Source: Marchantia polymorpha subsp. ruderalis
Taxonomy: Eukaryota; Streptophyta; Marchantiopsida; Marchantiales; Marchantiaceae
DNA: 64,000 nucleotides
NCBI GenBank assembly: GCA_037833965.1
Contig: AP031356.1
Location: 22,652,501 to 22,716,500, forward strand
Direction: 5' to 3'
Below the pieces are notes generated by a model. That model worked only from the letters and a program-made list of their open reading frames with translations. It did not search any database and was not told the DNA's origin. Positions 39,379 through 50,900 of the stretch are shown here, piece after piece. Position 1 is the first letter of the stretch. Each line of letters begins with the position of its first letter. The position numbers and the translations under genes were made by a program.

Positions 39379-40525
39379 CCATCAGCGAAATTGAAATTGC
39401 AAGAATGAGACGTCTGCCTTCGACAATCAAAATTTCACCGTTCAACACTTGGGAGTGGGAGTTGACTCACTTGATTGCAGCGCCGGCTTGGAGTCGTAAC
39501 GGCCTCCTTCGCACGCTCGGCTTCACGCTCCGCCGTTGTGCGAACTCCCACGCCTGAAAGTTGAATTCGATTCTGCCGTTGTCTGTCGACTTAGCCTTGC
39601 TCGCTTAGGTGCATTGCCGAAGGCGTGGCGGCGAAGGACTTCGTCCCTGGCCAGTTTCCGATTTTCTCTCTCCGTATCTCCGAAGGCATTTGGCCGAAGG
39701 CGTCTGTCTTCCGCCGAAGGCGCTTCGCCAAAGGCGTTGACCGACGTCAATGCGTCTTGTCGTTTTCAATGTTCTTTCTTGTCCTGCCGAAGGTGCTCTT
39801 GCCGCAAGTGCTCCTTTCCACTGAAGGCGCACGTGTCGTCCGAAGTCACATCGCCAAAGGCGTTGACCTGATATCAATCAGGCGAAGGAGTACAGCGCCG
39901 AAGGCGCTGCCCCGAAGGCGTTCTTCCGCCGAAGGAGCCCCATATCAATAACTTCCGACACTCATAACTCAATGATCCCTTATTCGTTCCAAGAAATCTT
40001 GGACTCGTTGGAACGAGCGTGTTGAGTTCTTTCCAACAAGACTCTAACCAAGTCAAGGCGTTGCGAATTGAAAAAGTTATGAGGTATTCACTCTATCACC
40101 AAAGGCGTCTACACACGATGTCGTATCGCCGAAGGCGAGTGATTGGCGACGAATTCGCTTTCCGTTAACGAAGGCGCAAATTTCCCACGCCTCATATGTC
40201 CTCAGCGAAAGCTCTTCTGCAGGGGCCTGAGTCGAAGACTACTCTCGTGCTTGCGCCAAAGGCGCTTCGCCGAAGACCCCTTCACAAGAAAGCTTTTGCA
40301 GAAGGCACTTGAGGCGCTCGTCCTCAGTAGGAACCGTCCGTTTGGGCTGGGCGCCTGTCTTCAACATTGCGCCCAACTCGATGATTCTCCAAGATTTTTT
40401 TGGTATCCGCGATCATCCTTTTTTACTCTATTTTAGTGTATCTATTACTATTTACAGTTGCTGATGAGGTACTGTTTTCCAAAAATGTTTAAATTCCGCA
40501 CAAACACAAAAAATGGGTTACCACA
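39251..40525 (-). mobile_element. C-type LTR fragment 2 (U3 leader and ORF start)
   Basis: It starts TGTGGTAACCCA on the minus strand at 40525, contains the hairpin module (39946-40061), and reaches the first 43 codons of its LTR-ORF before fragment 1 interrupts it at 39250. Its 40525 edge borders the low-copy island. Confidence 0.75.
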
Positions 40526-42264
40526 CAAAGGTAGGTGGCAATGGAACCCAAAGAGAAAAACAAAATTATTCTTTCACCTTCCTTCTTTTAAATTTAGCAA
40601 CTTAAGTCACGACGATGGGAAAAGGAAAATACCGATATCCTTATCTACTCTCGTCTCAATCCTCCCCCATCCTAGTCAGCAGGCCAGTCCAAAAGTAGCA
40701 ACGAAGATCCCCACCAGCCATCCCCGCTGTATGCAAGTGGCCTTCGATCTGAAGCCGAAGACGACAGAGACGCCACTGTACAATACGGACTCGGAAGTGG
40801 AGACCGTGTACAATATCTACCATGACGGACAGTCCAGAAAGCACTATAATCAGCACACTAAGAAAATACTGTCTGCTGACCTCCAGCATGTAGGACTCGA
40901 TGGACTACATTTCTTTCTTCAGCCTGTTCTGCTGACCTCCTGCATGTATGACTTGATGGGCTACATTACTTAATTCATCTTATTCGGCTGATGTCCTGGT
41001 CCTTCTGGCGTCCTGGTCTAGTTATATGAATAAGATGGGATACGTCCGAAGACCATTTGGCCGATGGAGGTACTCTAAAGTCAATTTGTGCAGAGTGGAG
41101 ATGGATCCCTTTGACAACGAAGAAGACCAATGACATTTCGACCTTTCTCAAAATCACGCCTCGTCTCAACTACGTCAATATTCCCACCCATGCAGTTTTT
41201 GCAAGAGGTGCTGTTGACATAGTGGATGGTGCCAAGCTGCAAAGGCTCCACGATGCTTGCGGCCAGGTTTGCCGCCACATTCTGATTGGCAGGAATTCAA
41301 GCAATCCTTACTGCATGTTCAAAACCGCGATCCGAAGTGGGTCAATCGGTCGAACAGTAAAGTCACCAATTGTCATTCTCACATGTCTTTTCATAGAGCA
41401 GTAACTTATGATGATTACTTGATGGGAAAATGATCATCAGATGCCGTGTTATATGAAAATATGTCAAATGCCAGATGCATCTGACAACTTTATTATTCGT
41501 GCTAGACCATGTTACTGTTTAGGTTCAACCATATTTAACTAGATGGAGAACCTTTCGAGATCAAATTGGAGATACCAAGATCATCAGGTGCTCATATTTG
41601 ACACCTTCAACGTTGCACTAACAAGTTGATGCATGGAGATTATGATGGGACTCGTATCTTCAATTCGATCGCTGGGGTCGGCGTCCTACAGATTTGGCCA
41701 GAACTGGACAGAAGAAAATTGAAATTTAGGCCAACAGTGACCTCTGATGATTGAACTCCACTCACGAGTGAAGAAAAGGTTGAGATACCACTATTTTAAA
41801 ATGACAATGACATATATCAGTGATATATGTCATTGATAAGCAGTAAGTAGACTGCACTGATGTTGGATGTTGATTTTGAACTTGGACAAAGCCTTTACAT
41901 GTAAAACATGTATTACATCCCCACGGAAGAAACCTAGGCTTCTAGACTTCTCGTCTTTCGACGAACGATGGCACTGGAAATCAGGATAGCAAACTGAATA
42001 AGGAAATTATCAGGAGGAGATGATCATCTCTTTTGAAGGTCAAAAGATACTCCTACAAGTTTTGGTTCCAGACCAAGCCCTTTTCGAACGCTTTTGAATG
42101 TTATTGGGTCCGTATCGGTTGGGACTCTGTCAGGATTGCCACTACATGAAGCAAAGCCATCCCGTGAAGTGTTATAATCTTTTCCAAGATGTGGTATTTT
42201 AGAGTCTCTAATTACAAATCTATGACATTCTTTGGTTTAAGAGACGCATAGAACTTGTGGTGCT
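40526..42264. other. Low-copy region without a recognised gene
   Basis: Base composition becomes balanced here. A 56-bp tandem duplication starting CTGCTGACCTCC lies at 40873 and 40929. A reading frame at 41057-41404 (plus, 115 codons, starting with GTG/ATG-like MADGGTLKS) has protein-like composition, but I cannot assign it to a family and it may be chance. A near-perfect 31-bp palindrome lies at 41805-41835. Confidence 0.5.
41805..41835. repeat. Perfect palindrome, 15-bp arms
   Basis: CAATGACATATATCA, one G, then TGATATATGTCATTG. Every arm base pairs. It lies in AT-rich intergenic DNA. Confidence 0.95.
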
Positions 42265-43896
42265 TTCAGAGACCTCAAGAGTAAGAAAATCTGCCGATTC
42301 ATGCCTGTGATATGTCAAAGAACCAACTGTCGAGCGGGTAGCAAAGAAAAACTCCTCGTTTGTGTTGAGACAGTGTCTAAAATCTTTATGATTTATTCAA
42401 TTTTTTATTGGATCAATTTCCACTCTATGGACAACGACGACGTTTGGTCTCGATGGGAAACATTCATTCGTGTATATATAATCTATCTAACATGAGATTA
42501 TCTCACTGCAAGCAGAATGCGCACTCAGGTTTTTATCGGTTGCTGGTCATGGAATAGCTTTCACAATCCTAAGGGAAACCCTTAAAATGTCTTCATCACT
42601 GATCGAGATTTTCCATTCACATGTGAACTCTCAAGATCTCTTAACAGCACCATGGAAACGAGTCCGAGAATCAGGGCATATCCCCATCAACCCGTGCAAC
42701 GGGTTAATGGGGTCGCATTAATTCGTTAATCAGCAACGAATGCGCTGAGAACAAGAGCCTCGCAGAAGCACTGAGGGTGAGTCTGGTTTCATCTCTTAGT
42801 AATATGTTGGAATAACTTTGAGGATTATTACTTACTTTATAGTATATGAAGGTATTATACCGCAGACATTATCCCTTTCTAAATAAAATACTCAGAGCTC
42901 TTTGAGGTTTTATTGATAATGAAAGTACTGACTGCAGAATAGGTGGCGATTTTTTCATCTTTATTAAGCTAGGGAGCAAGGAAAGTGTGATCCAGTCTGA
43001 ATTTGAAAGAAGTCTGAGCTTTCTTTGTGAAGGGCTCAAGTGAATGTATCGATAACTTTATCATATGTGGGACTAAGAAAGGGAGAATTCTTCACTTACG
43101 ACTCACATAAACAGCAGGATGAAGAGCATACGTTTCAATATTACTGTAAAGATGCTGATTTTGTCTCCCAGAGTTTTGTGTATGCCGCTGATGAACAGGG
43201 ACAGTTCCTCAGTGTGCAACCATTTTGAACTGGAAACAACGCTTCAACACATGCTTGGGAATTGCACGTGGACTTGCTCACTTATATGAAGAATTGGAGT
43301 CGGGTATGATTCACAGGTCCTAATTTTCAGTCTCAAAGCTTCTCCAAAGAAGAAATACGTTTTGATTCTTTTCTGGAATTTATAAGTCACAGCTACGGAA
43401 TTTTGGAGGGCGTAATTTTTAGCATCAAACCTCTGATGTATGATACAATATCCAGAATTTATTTCACATTTTATTTTTACACAGCCACATCTATCATTGG
43501 GCTTTCTGCATGCTAGTGCTTCGCGTAGAGCTCACTTTGGGGCCTGTTATCTCTTCGATTTATAAACTGACTCCTACCGCTGATCTGTTAGAGGCATTAC
43601 GCCTCAGAACATTCTTCTGGAAAATAATTACAAAGCAAAAATCGCTGACTTTGGACTCGTCCGTCCTGCCAATGATTCAAACCACACACTATTTACCATC
43701 AACGTTGGAGGAAGGAGGTAAACCTTATAGCCCTATGAAATTTACCTCGTCATCCATGTGTATGAAATACACGACACTTCCATTCAATTTCTGAGATACC
43801 CAGCTGCGACTTGAATGTCATAGGCCCTCACAGCAAGGAAGTAAAAAAGTTGGATCACTTTCCATGGATGTATAGGGGCTACTTTTTACCAAATGT
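42265..43896 (+). pseudogene. Decayed LRR receptor kinase copy 1 (LRR and kinase remnants)
   Basis: Blocks are homologous to exons of the intact gene at 47930-55417: 42265-42355 (exon 8, LRR), 42725-42775 (end of exon 14, AENKSLAE), 43224-43318 (exon 15, LNWKQRFNTCLGIA), 43592-43716 (exon 16, [13 protein letters not shown]) and about 43880-43896 (start of exon 17). Intron sequence between them is also recognisable. Frames are broken and the invariant HRD exon junction is degraded. At 43896 the sequence jumps to exon 3 of another copy. Confidence 0.75.
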
Positions 43897-46800
43897 TATG
43901 ATCAAACGTAGTTTGTGGAGCTGTGAATCCTCATCGACCCGTCAGCCTAATCGACGGTGATCAAGCTAGAGTCTGGTCGGCGTTTGAGGTACCCGGTTCT
44001 CTCGGTTATCTTCAAGTACAGAGCAACGACACCGTCATCCGTGTCCTTTACACTCAGAATTGAACCAAGTGAAAGCACCATTGAAGCACCTGTTCTGATA
44101 AATGAAGCTGCGATACATGGTGAGCTTGCATCGGTGGCACTGATAACTTCAAAAGTTGATGGTAAGTGAAGGCCACAGTTACCATTTTCTGTCGTTTGCT
44201 CGCCGACAGCTTTGCTTGCAAAATTTGCTGAACAGGAATATTCATAAAAAGACGAAAAAGACTGATGTGGTTTCATCTCCTTTAACTTTCTCAGTTGATG
44301 CATTTAGATGGTTTTCTACCAATTTGGTATCAAATTCCCTAGACACAGCTGGCGATCCATGCCTCCCAATTCCTTGGGACTGGCTAGTTTGTAGTATCGA
44401 ATTGCCCCCTACTATAACACAAATGTGAGTTTTTAACTCCCAGATTTCTGAAAATAATCACTTTCCACCATTACGATCTGAATTTGTAGCAGCATAGCAA
44501 CTTGCCCCCTTCTGATAATGGATTGAAGGTAATCTGCATACATGCAGTGGACGATAAATAGGTCCACGCTTGCAAAGTGCGTATTTTGCTGCGAAACCTT
44601 GGCACGCGAAGACGACGTTAGTAAGGCTTTGTTGGCGATGCAGAAATCTTTATGAGAAAGCCGTGTGGGGAGAGTTCGACCTGGAAATATCATTGCTAAG
44701 TCGTTTGACCGTCTTGGACTTTTCAAATAATACATTCAATGGACGCGTGCCACTAGCATTAGTGAATGTTTGTACACTGAGAGCGCTGTAAGACTCAGAG
44801 ATGTATCCCCTCAGATCTCTACAAACTATGTTTACCTTGTTGATTTGCGAGTCAGTGATCAATTCGAGAAGTTATTTACTGTGCTCGATGTGATCAGATG
44901 TGCGGCGGTAATTCTCGTTTACCATCATTGCTCTACCTGATGGTGCTGGGCATCCACCTTTTATTTCTCAGGTCACTGAAGTTTACATTTCGTGACTTCC
45001 TACTGTTTTCTTGCTGTGCAGGGATTTTTCACGAAAGAACTTTTCTGGTCAAATTCCGCCTTTTCCTGCAGATTCTTTCATGAGTTTGGAATATATGTGA
45101 GTACTACGTCATCAGCTGCAATATATACTTTTGTTTTGCTAAATTAAGGTTCAATGTCAATTCATTACTATGAACTAGGCCAAACTTTGCCAACTGTTAC
45201 AACTCATGTTTCATGAGTTGAAACAGAATCAATCATCATTCAACTCATGAAACATGAGTTGCAACAGCATCAAACCATGAAAAACATTTAGTAATGATGT
45301 GCTGAAGTTGTTCAGGTAACTGTGCAGATCATGCTCCCAGAATCAGCTCGTTGGCAACCTCTCGTATTTGATACGGTCTTCGGCCCAGTCGGTCAAAGGG
45401 ATGTGAGTGTGCTCTCTCTCTGTGTTCCCACCCCGTTACACACGACGGCCCTTAGGACCTCAATCGACAGGACGATTGAATTCCGAATAAATACTCGTAA
45501 ACTGATTCGACAGCGCAGGCACTTGCACGGCCATTTGGACTGCGAGGCCCTGCAAGGGGTGAGTCTCTCTCTCTCTGTCTGTGAGTTCTTTAAAGCAAAA
45601 TTTGTGTGAAAAGGCAGAAGTGACTTCAAATCTGAACTTACTTGAGATGTTGACCAAATGTTCAGAAATGCTTTCATCGGACCCATTCCTGCGGAAATTC
45701 TGAAGTTTGAGAATGTGGAATGCTTGGATTTGTCAGGGAACAACTTGTCTCAAGGTTTACCCACTGAGCTAAGAAAATTACAAAGCTTGAAGACACTGTG
45801 AGTATATCCTCCTGCAATCCCTTATGATATGAGAGCTTTTGATCTTGTACGCTGATTCTTGTGACTGAGTCCTATTTTCGGTATTGAGTTACTGCAGAAA
45901 TTCTCTACTTCTCCGCGGAGGGACCACTCCCTCGGGTCTATACTAATTTCATTATTGGATTCTTGAAACTGCACGTCCAGATATTTGAACGATAACTCCT
46001 TGTCAGGCGAAATCACAGATACTCTCTGGAGCTCTAATCTCGAAAACATGTAAGTCGTGGTCCCAGGACCTAGTAACTTCACCCCTGATCTCTTATCCAG
46101 TATGCTTTTCACAAGTTTCTCAGATACGTAATGTGGAATTGTGGCCGAGAACATTGGAGATTCAAAGTACTTCACATCATCCTAGTACAAAACATCACTC
46201 GAAGTTGAGAAAGTGTGTCGGAAATCCTTTTCATTCTAACGGTTGTTCCACTGTCTAAGACGAGTAAATAAGCATGTGTTTATTTTCGTCAAGGCTGTAA
46301 AATCCTGCTGCTCGTAGCGCATAGACATCTCGTGTCCCGAAGAAGAACAATGAAACTGGAAGGCGGGATAGCAAGTTTAACGTCGCTGATTGTTTCTGCG
46401 CTTCTCAGCTTCACCTCGCATTTCTACCACTTTCGTGTCACTTTCAAAAGTTGAATCTTCAAACTTCGTGTCGTATCGTCTTTCGTCGCTCCTAACATAC
46501 ATAAGATTGCAAGAAAGATGGGCTTTTGAAGGCTGCTATTGGTCCTGAGATTTTGGGGTGCAGCAAGGGTGTATAGGAAGCTTTTGTTAGTCAGCAGATG
46601 AACCACCTCCGTAGCTTCCAATGGAGATTCCCCTGATCATACTGCAATGCATTCGAGGTCAGGTTTAGGAATTAGAATTTTCTCGAAGTATTTTTATAGT
46701 TTTAGCACATTTTTAAATCTTCGTGTGAGGTTCTGATTTCTGCATCCACTGCTGTCTAAGAGATGATTGGTTTCAGGCTTCATTCGCATCAACATCAACT

Positions 46801-47810
46801 GTGGTTGTGAGGTCGACACGGACCCAGACACAACCTTGGAGTTGAAGTGGTAGAACTGGCTGAAGAAGGTGTCACGATCAACGCTACTGTAAACCTCAAT
46901 CCAACCGTTGGTTCCGGAAACAAAGCTGAAGAACTGAAAACTGCTCTTGCTTTAAACCGGGGTAATCCTGACCGCAAGGCTTGATGGAATTTCTATTACA
47001 AATTGCCCGTGGGTTTCAATGAAACACATGAAAAAAAGTCTATGGCCGACAGGAAACGTTCCTATGCTCCTAAAGTTCAGCTGCTGTTGCGGGATTTCAA
47101 ATGCACAACATCTTCTCGACGAGCCTAGAAATTGAAGAAACTAAATTGAGAGCAACACCACCACAAACTCACCATCTTCGATCGGTGCAGTCTCCGACGA
47201 CAATCATCCTGTAAGCGAAAATCCTTTCTTACAGTCTGAACTGGCTCCGATCTTGCCTGCTCCAAACTCAAGTAGCTTGGATTGCTTAAACAGATGATCA
47301 CTTCCGAACTGTTTCCGTCGATACTCGCATCCCAAAGATCAACAGGAAGTACGTTGGACTCATGGAGATGGAAAAAAGTGCTCTAAACATCAATCGATGT
47401 GATCTCAAAGGCTTGGAGATGTTCATTGGTGCCACAATGATAGTAAGGGAATGTTTCTAGTCTTCATCTAAAGATAAATACCCCGCTCTTACAGGCGTGT
47501 ATTTTAACATGGTCGTCACCACGCGGTGTCCGAAGCTGAACGCTCCTTTGATGCTCTTAGCACGTACACGATTTGCTGGGTTATCTTAGACAGAATCTGC
47601 AGGTGATCCCAATATGACCATTTTCTGAAGTTTTTTTTCATGCATCAACATCCGGCTTAAACATCTGCTTTACTCCATTCTAGCGTGGCGAACATCAACT
47701 GTCATCAAAAGAGATATGTTGTACTTGTCGGCCTAGATAGCGAGTGACGGTGTCAAAATGGAGTTCTTATATTGCCGTGGGCGTAGTACGCGGAGCATAG
47801 CATTTAACTG
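43896..47810 (+). pseudogene. Decayed LRR receptor kinase copy 2 (malectin to TM remnants)
   Basis: In order: end of malectin exon 3 (43896-44161, EAPVLINEAAIHGELA), exon 4 (44294-44423, [17 protein letters not shown]), LRR exons near 44690-44790, 45020-45093, 45655-45797 and 45980-46049, exon 10-11 relics (47190-47450) and exon 12 transmembrane relic (47737-47805). No kinase exons follow; the intact gene begins next. Stops and indels occur throughout. A separate malectin-start block (46776-47150, GFIRIN...DTDPDTTLE) looks like a more diverged paralogue placed out of order. Confidence 0.72.
45200..45261. repeat. Paired palindromes (hairpin)
   Basis: CAACTCATG-TTT-CATGAGTTG (45200-45220) and CAACTCATG-AAA-CATGAGTTG (45241-45261) are each palindromic around 3 nt and are reverse complements of one another, inside an intron-like stretch of copy 2. 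Confidence 0.9.
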
Positions 47811-47929
47811 ATCTGTGTGATAGCGCTGCAGATTTCTGCCCAGGCTAGAGCCGTGATATCTGGCGACTAATGGCGGGTAGTGCCTTGTGTCAATTATCTT
47901 TGCGACTGAGATTGGGGAGCAGAAGCACA

Positions 47930-50900
47930 ATGTATTGGGCTGGAATTCTTTCTGGGGTCTTACTCTCGAACCTTGTTCTCTCCCCGGTCCTCTCGCAGTC
48001 TACTGGGGCTTCTCCAGAAGGTGAGTATGTGAAGTGGCTTTCCATGGTGAGTTTAGCGGAGATTATTTCAATTTATTTCAATCATACCTTGCAGCTCCAT
48101 TGAAAGCCTGAATAGGCTAAGATTCTTTTGCTCGTTCCATTATTTCTTCGGCATGAGAATTGCCAACGTGATTCCAGATGCGAATCACTTGGAATTGTGT
48201 GAAGCTGTGAAAAAATAAAATCCGGCCAGTCCGGAAATGCTGATGAACTTCTTGCGCCTTAGGATTCATAAGCATCAGCTGTGGCGGCCTGAGTGGAGTA
48301 GACCCTATCACCTCACTCGAGTGGATCACTGATGAATCTCATCTGCAGTCATTCGAAAGTCTTTCTCAAGAGAAGGTGATCATCACCGCCGACGTTTATT
48401 ACATCGAGAGCTCACTGAGCGTGCCGAATGGCGAACAGTTGCAAAGTGCTCTGGTGTTTCTTCCCATCCAACTGACACGCTCGAAGTTTTGCTACAACTT
48501 GCCAATTGCATTTAACGCAACTGAAGGATCACGAAATTATCTTCTTCGAGCAATGTTTCCCAGCCAAAATTTGACTGTGAATGGAACTGCATTATCGGGA
48601 TACACCACTCGGTTCTACCTTACTGTAGATTCCACCTACATCACCACAATCGAGCTACTGCCATCTATGCCGCAGACAATCGAGCTGGTCGTCTCTTCAA
48701 TGGATGAAAAATTTTACGTTTGTCTCGTGCCCTTGGAAGACAAGTCCTCAATGCCAGCTATCTCAACTCTGGAGTTGCGTCCGTTCAATCTACATACCTA
48801 TGGCAGATCTGGTCAGTCGGAAGACAAGCAACAGTCGAGCTATCTCATGCTGGTTGATCGTATGGACTTTGGAGGAAAACTTGACACTGAGTCGCCTCCT
48901 CTCAGGTGAACATGCGAATGAGAATTGAAGAAGAGTGGAGCGAGACTAGCTTTACCTCATCATGCTGTCCAGCATGTGAACTGCATGGTGACCATTTACG
49001 TTTTGCTTCGTTCTGCACGCAGGTATCCCGCAGACCCTTTCGATCGTATATGGTCGTCCCCACGAATTCCCGAAGGAGCGCAGTTTGAGGCTTACAACAG
49101 GACCGAAGATGCAAACCTTGGGTATGGCGGGTACAGAGTTCGCTTCCCTATTGCAGTTATGAGATCGATATGGAGGGGAAATAATATAACGTCCTCCATT
49201 CACTTTGAGGTTGATGTGAAGAGTGCTAGAGCCCTCCGTCCACTACCAACAATCTGGTTCCAGATGTTATGTTCAAACGTAGTTTCTGGAGATGAGAATC
49301 CTCATCAATACGCCCAAATATTCGACGGTGATACAACTTGGTCCTGGGAAACGTCAGAGGTACCCGGTTCTCCCGATTATATATCTTTTTCGAGCTACGA
49401 CCAGGTCATCCGTAGCGATTCGTTTACAATAACAATCTACCCAAATGAAACCACAGAAGCACCTGTTCTGGTAAATGCAGCCGAGATTCATGGTGAGTTT
49501 GCAGCGGTGCCAGTAAGAACTTCAAAACCTGATGGTAAGTGAAGGCCACAGTTAGCATTTTATGTCGATTGTTCACCGACAGCTATGCTTGCAATATACA
49601 GTCATTGAATGACTGAGAAATTAACACGGTTTTGTTTCTTCAAACTTTCTCAGTGAATGCAGTCAGGAGGTTTTCTCTCAAATTCGCATCAAGTTCTCTA
49701 GACACAGCTGGCGATCCGTGCTTGCCAGTTCCTTGGAACTGGCTAGTCTGTAGCATCGAGTTGCCCCCTACAATAACCCAAATGTAAGTTTGTAGTCCAT
49801 AAATTTCTTACAATGGCACTGATCACACAATCAGAATCTACATCTGTAGCAACACTAGAATTGACAGACTCTACATCTATAGAAACACAAGAATTGATCT
49901 CCGTCTCACAATGACCATATATAGCTCAAACCTTGCAAGGTAGGTATATTCATGCTAAACCTTTCCACGCACCGACGACATGAATAAGAGTTTGTTGACG
50001 TTGCAGAAACCTCACTTCGAAAGCCGTGAGGTGGAGTTGGACCTGGATTTTGATTTATGAGGTCGTCTGACCGTCTTGGGCTTGTCAAAAAAATATTGAA
50101 TGGACGGATAAAATCCTGACTAAATATCTCTAGTGACTGTTTCTAAGATGAGATGCTCAAGGATGTTTCACATCAGATCCCTACAGTTTTTGTCTTCTTG
50201 TTGATTAACAAGTAGCTTCTTTTGACGGGTCCGTTTCTCTGACAGAAATCTTACTGGCGAAGGTGTGGCCGGTGTAGTGCCTACTGAACTTGGAAATCTG
50301 AGTCAATTGACGATTTTGGATCTGTCTGAAAACAATTTCAACGGGTCTTTCCCGTATTCTCTCAAAAGAATTCGCACTCTCAGAGAACTGTAAGAACCCA
50401 ACTCACTCCTTTTCGGACGACATAGATGAAACAGGTGTTTCTATGATGTCAATGGTTCCATCAGTTGTGCGTACTGGGTGTGGTCATTGCAGTAATTCTA
50501 GCAATTTCATATCAATCTTTGTTTGAATGTGTATACTTGTAAGTTTGAGCACAACATCAAATATCATTTACATCGATCTAAAGATTCCAATCTGCATATC
50601 TTAGGAACTTGGGACACAACAAGCTGTCTGGAGAACTACCAATATTCAGTCCAAGATCACTTGACAATCTGGAAATGCTGTAAGTTGTTCAACATCTCAC
50701 AACGCAAGTAAGATATTTCGTAACTTCAGAAATATTGACAAAATTCGTACATAATTATCGGTTGAAATCGTTTGACTTTTACATGTTATCTAGGTGAATT
50801 CAAATAACGAAACCAATTAACTCGTCAGCATTGTTGGCCGCAGTTTTGTCAACTTAAAGTCAAATGGCGTAGCTAGCTAGAGTTGGAAGACAACTTGGAG

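Noticed and set aside
41057..41404. Protein-coding gene of 115 codons
   Set aside because: No recognisable family, no convincing start, and neighbouring frames are decayed; mentioned only as an open frame.
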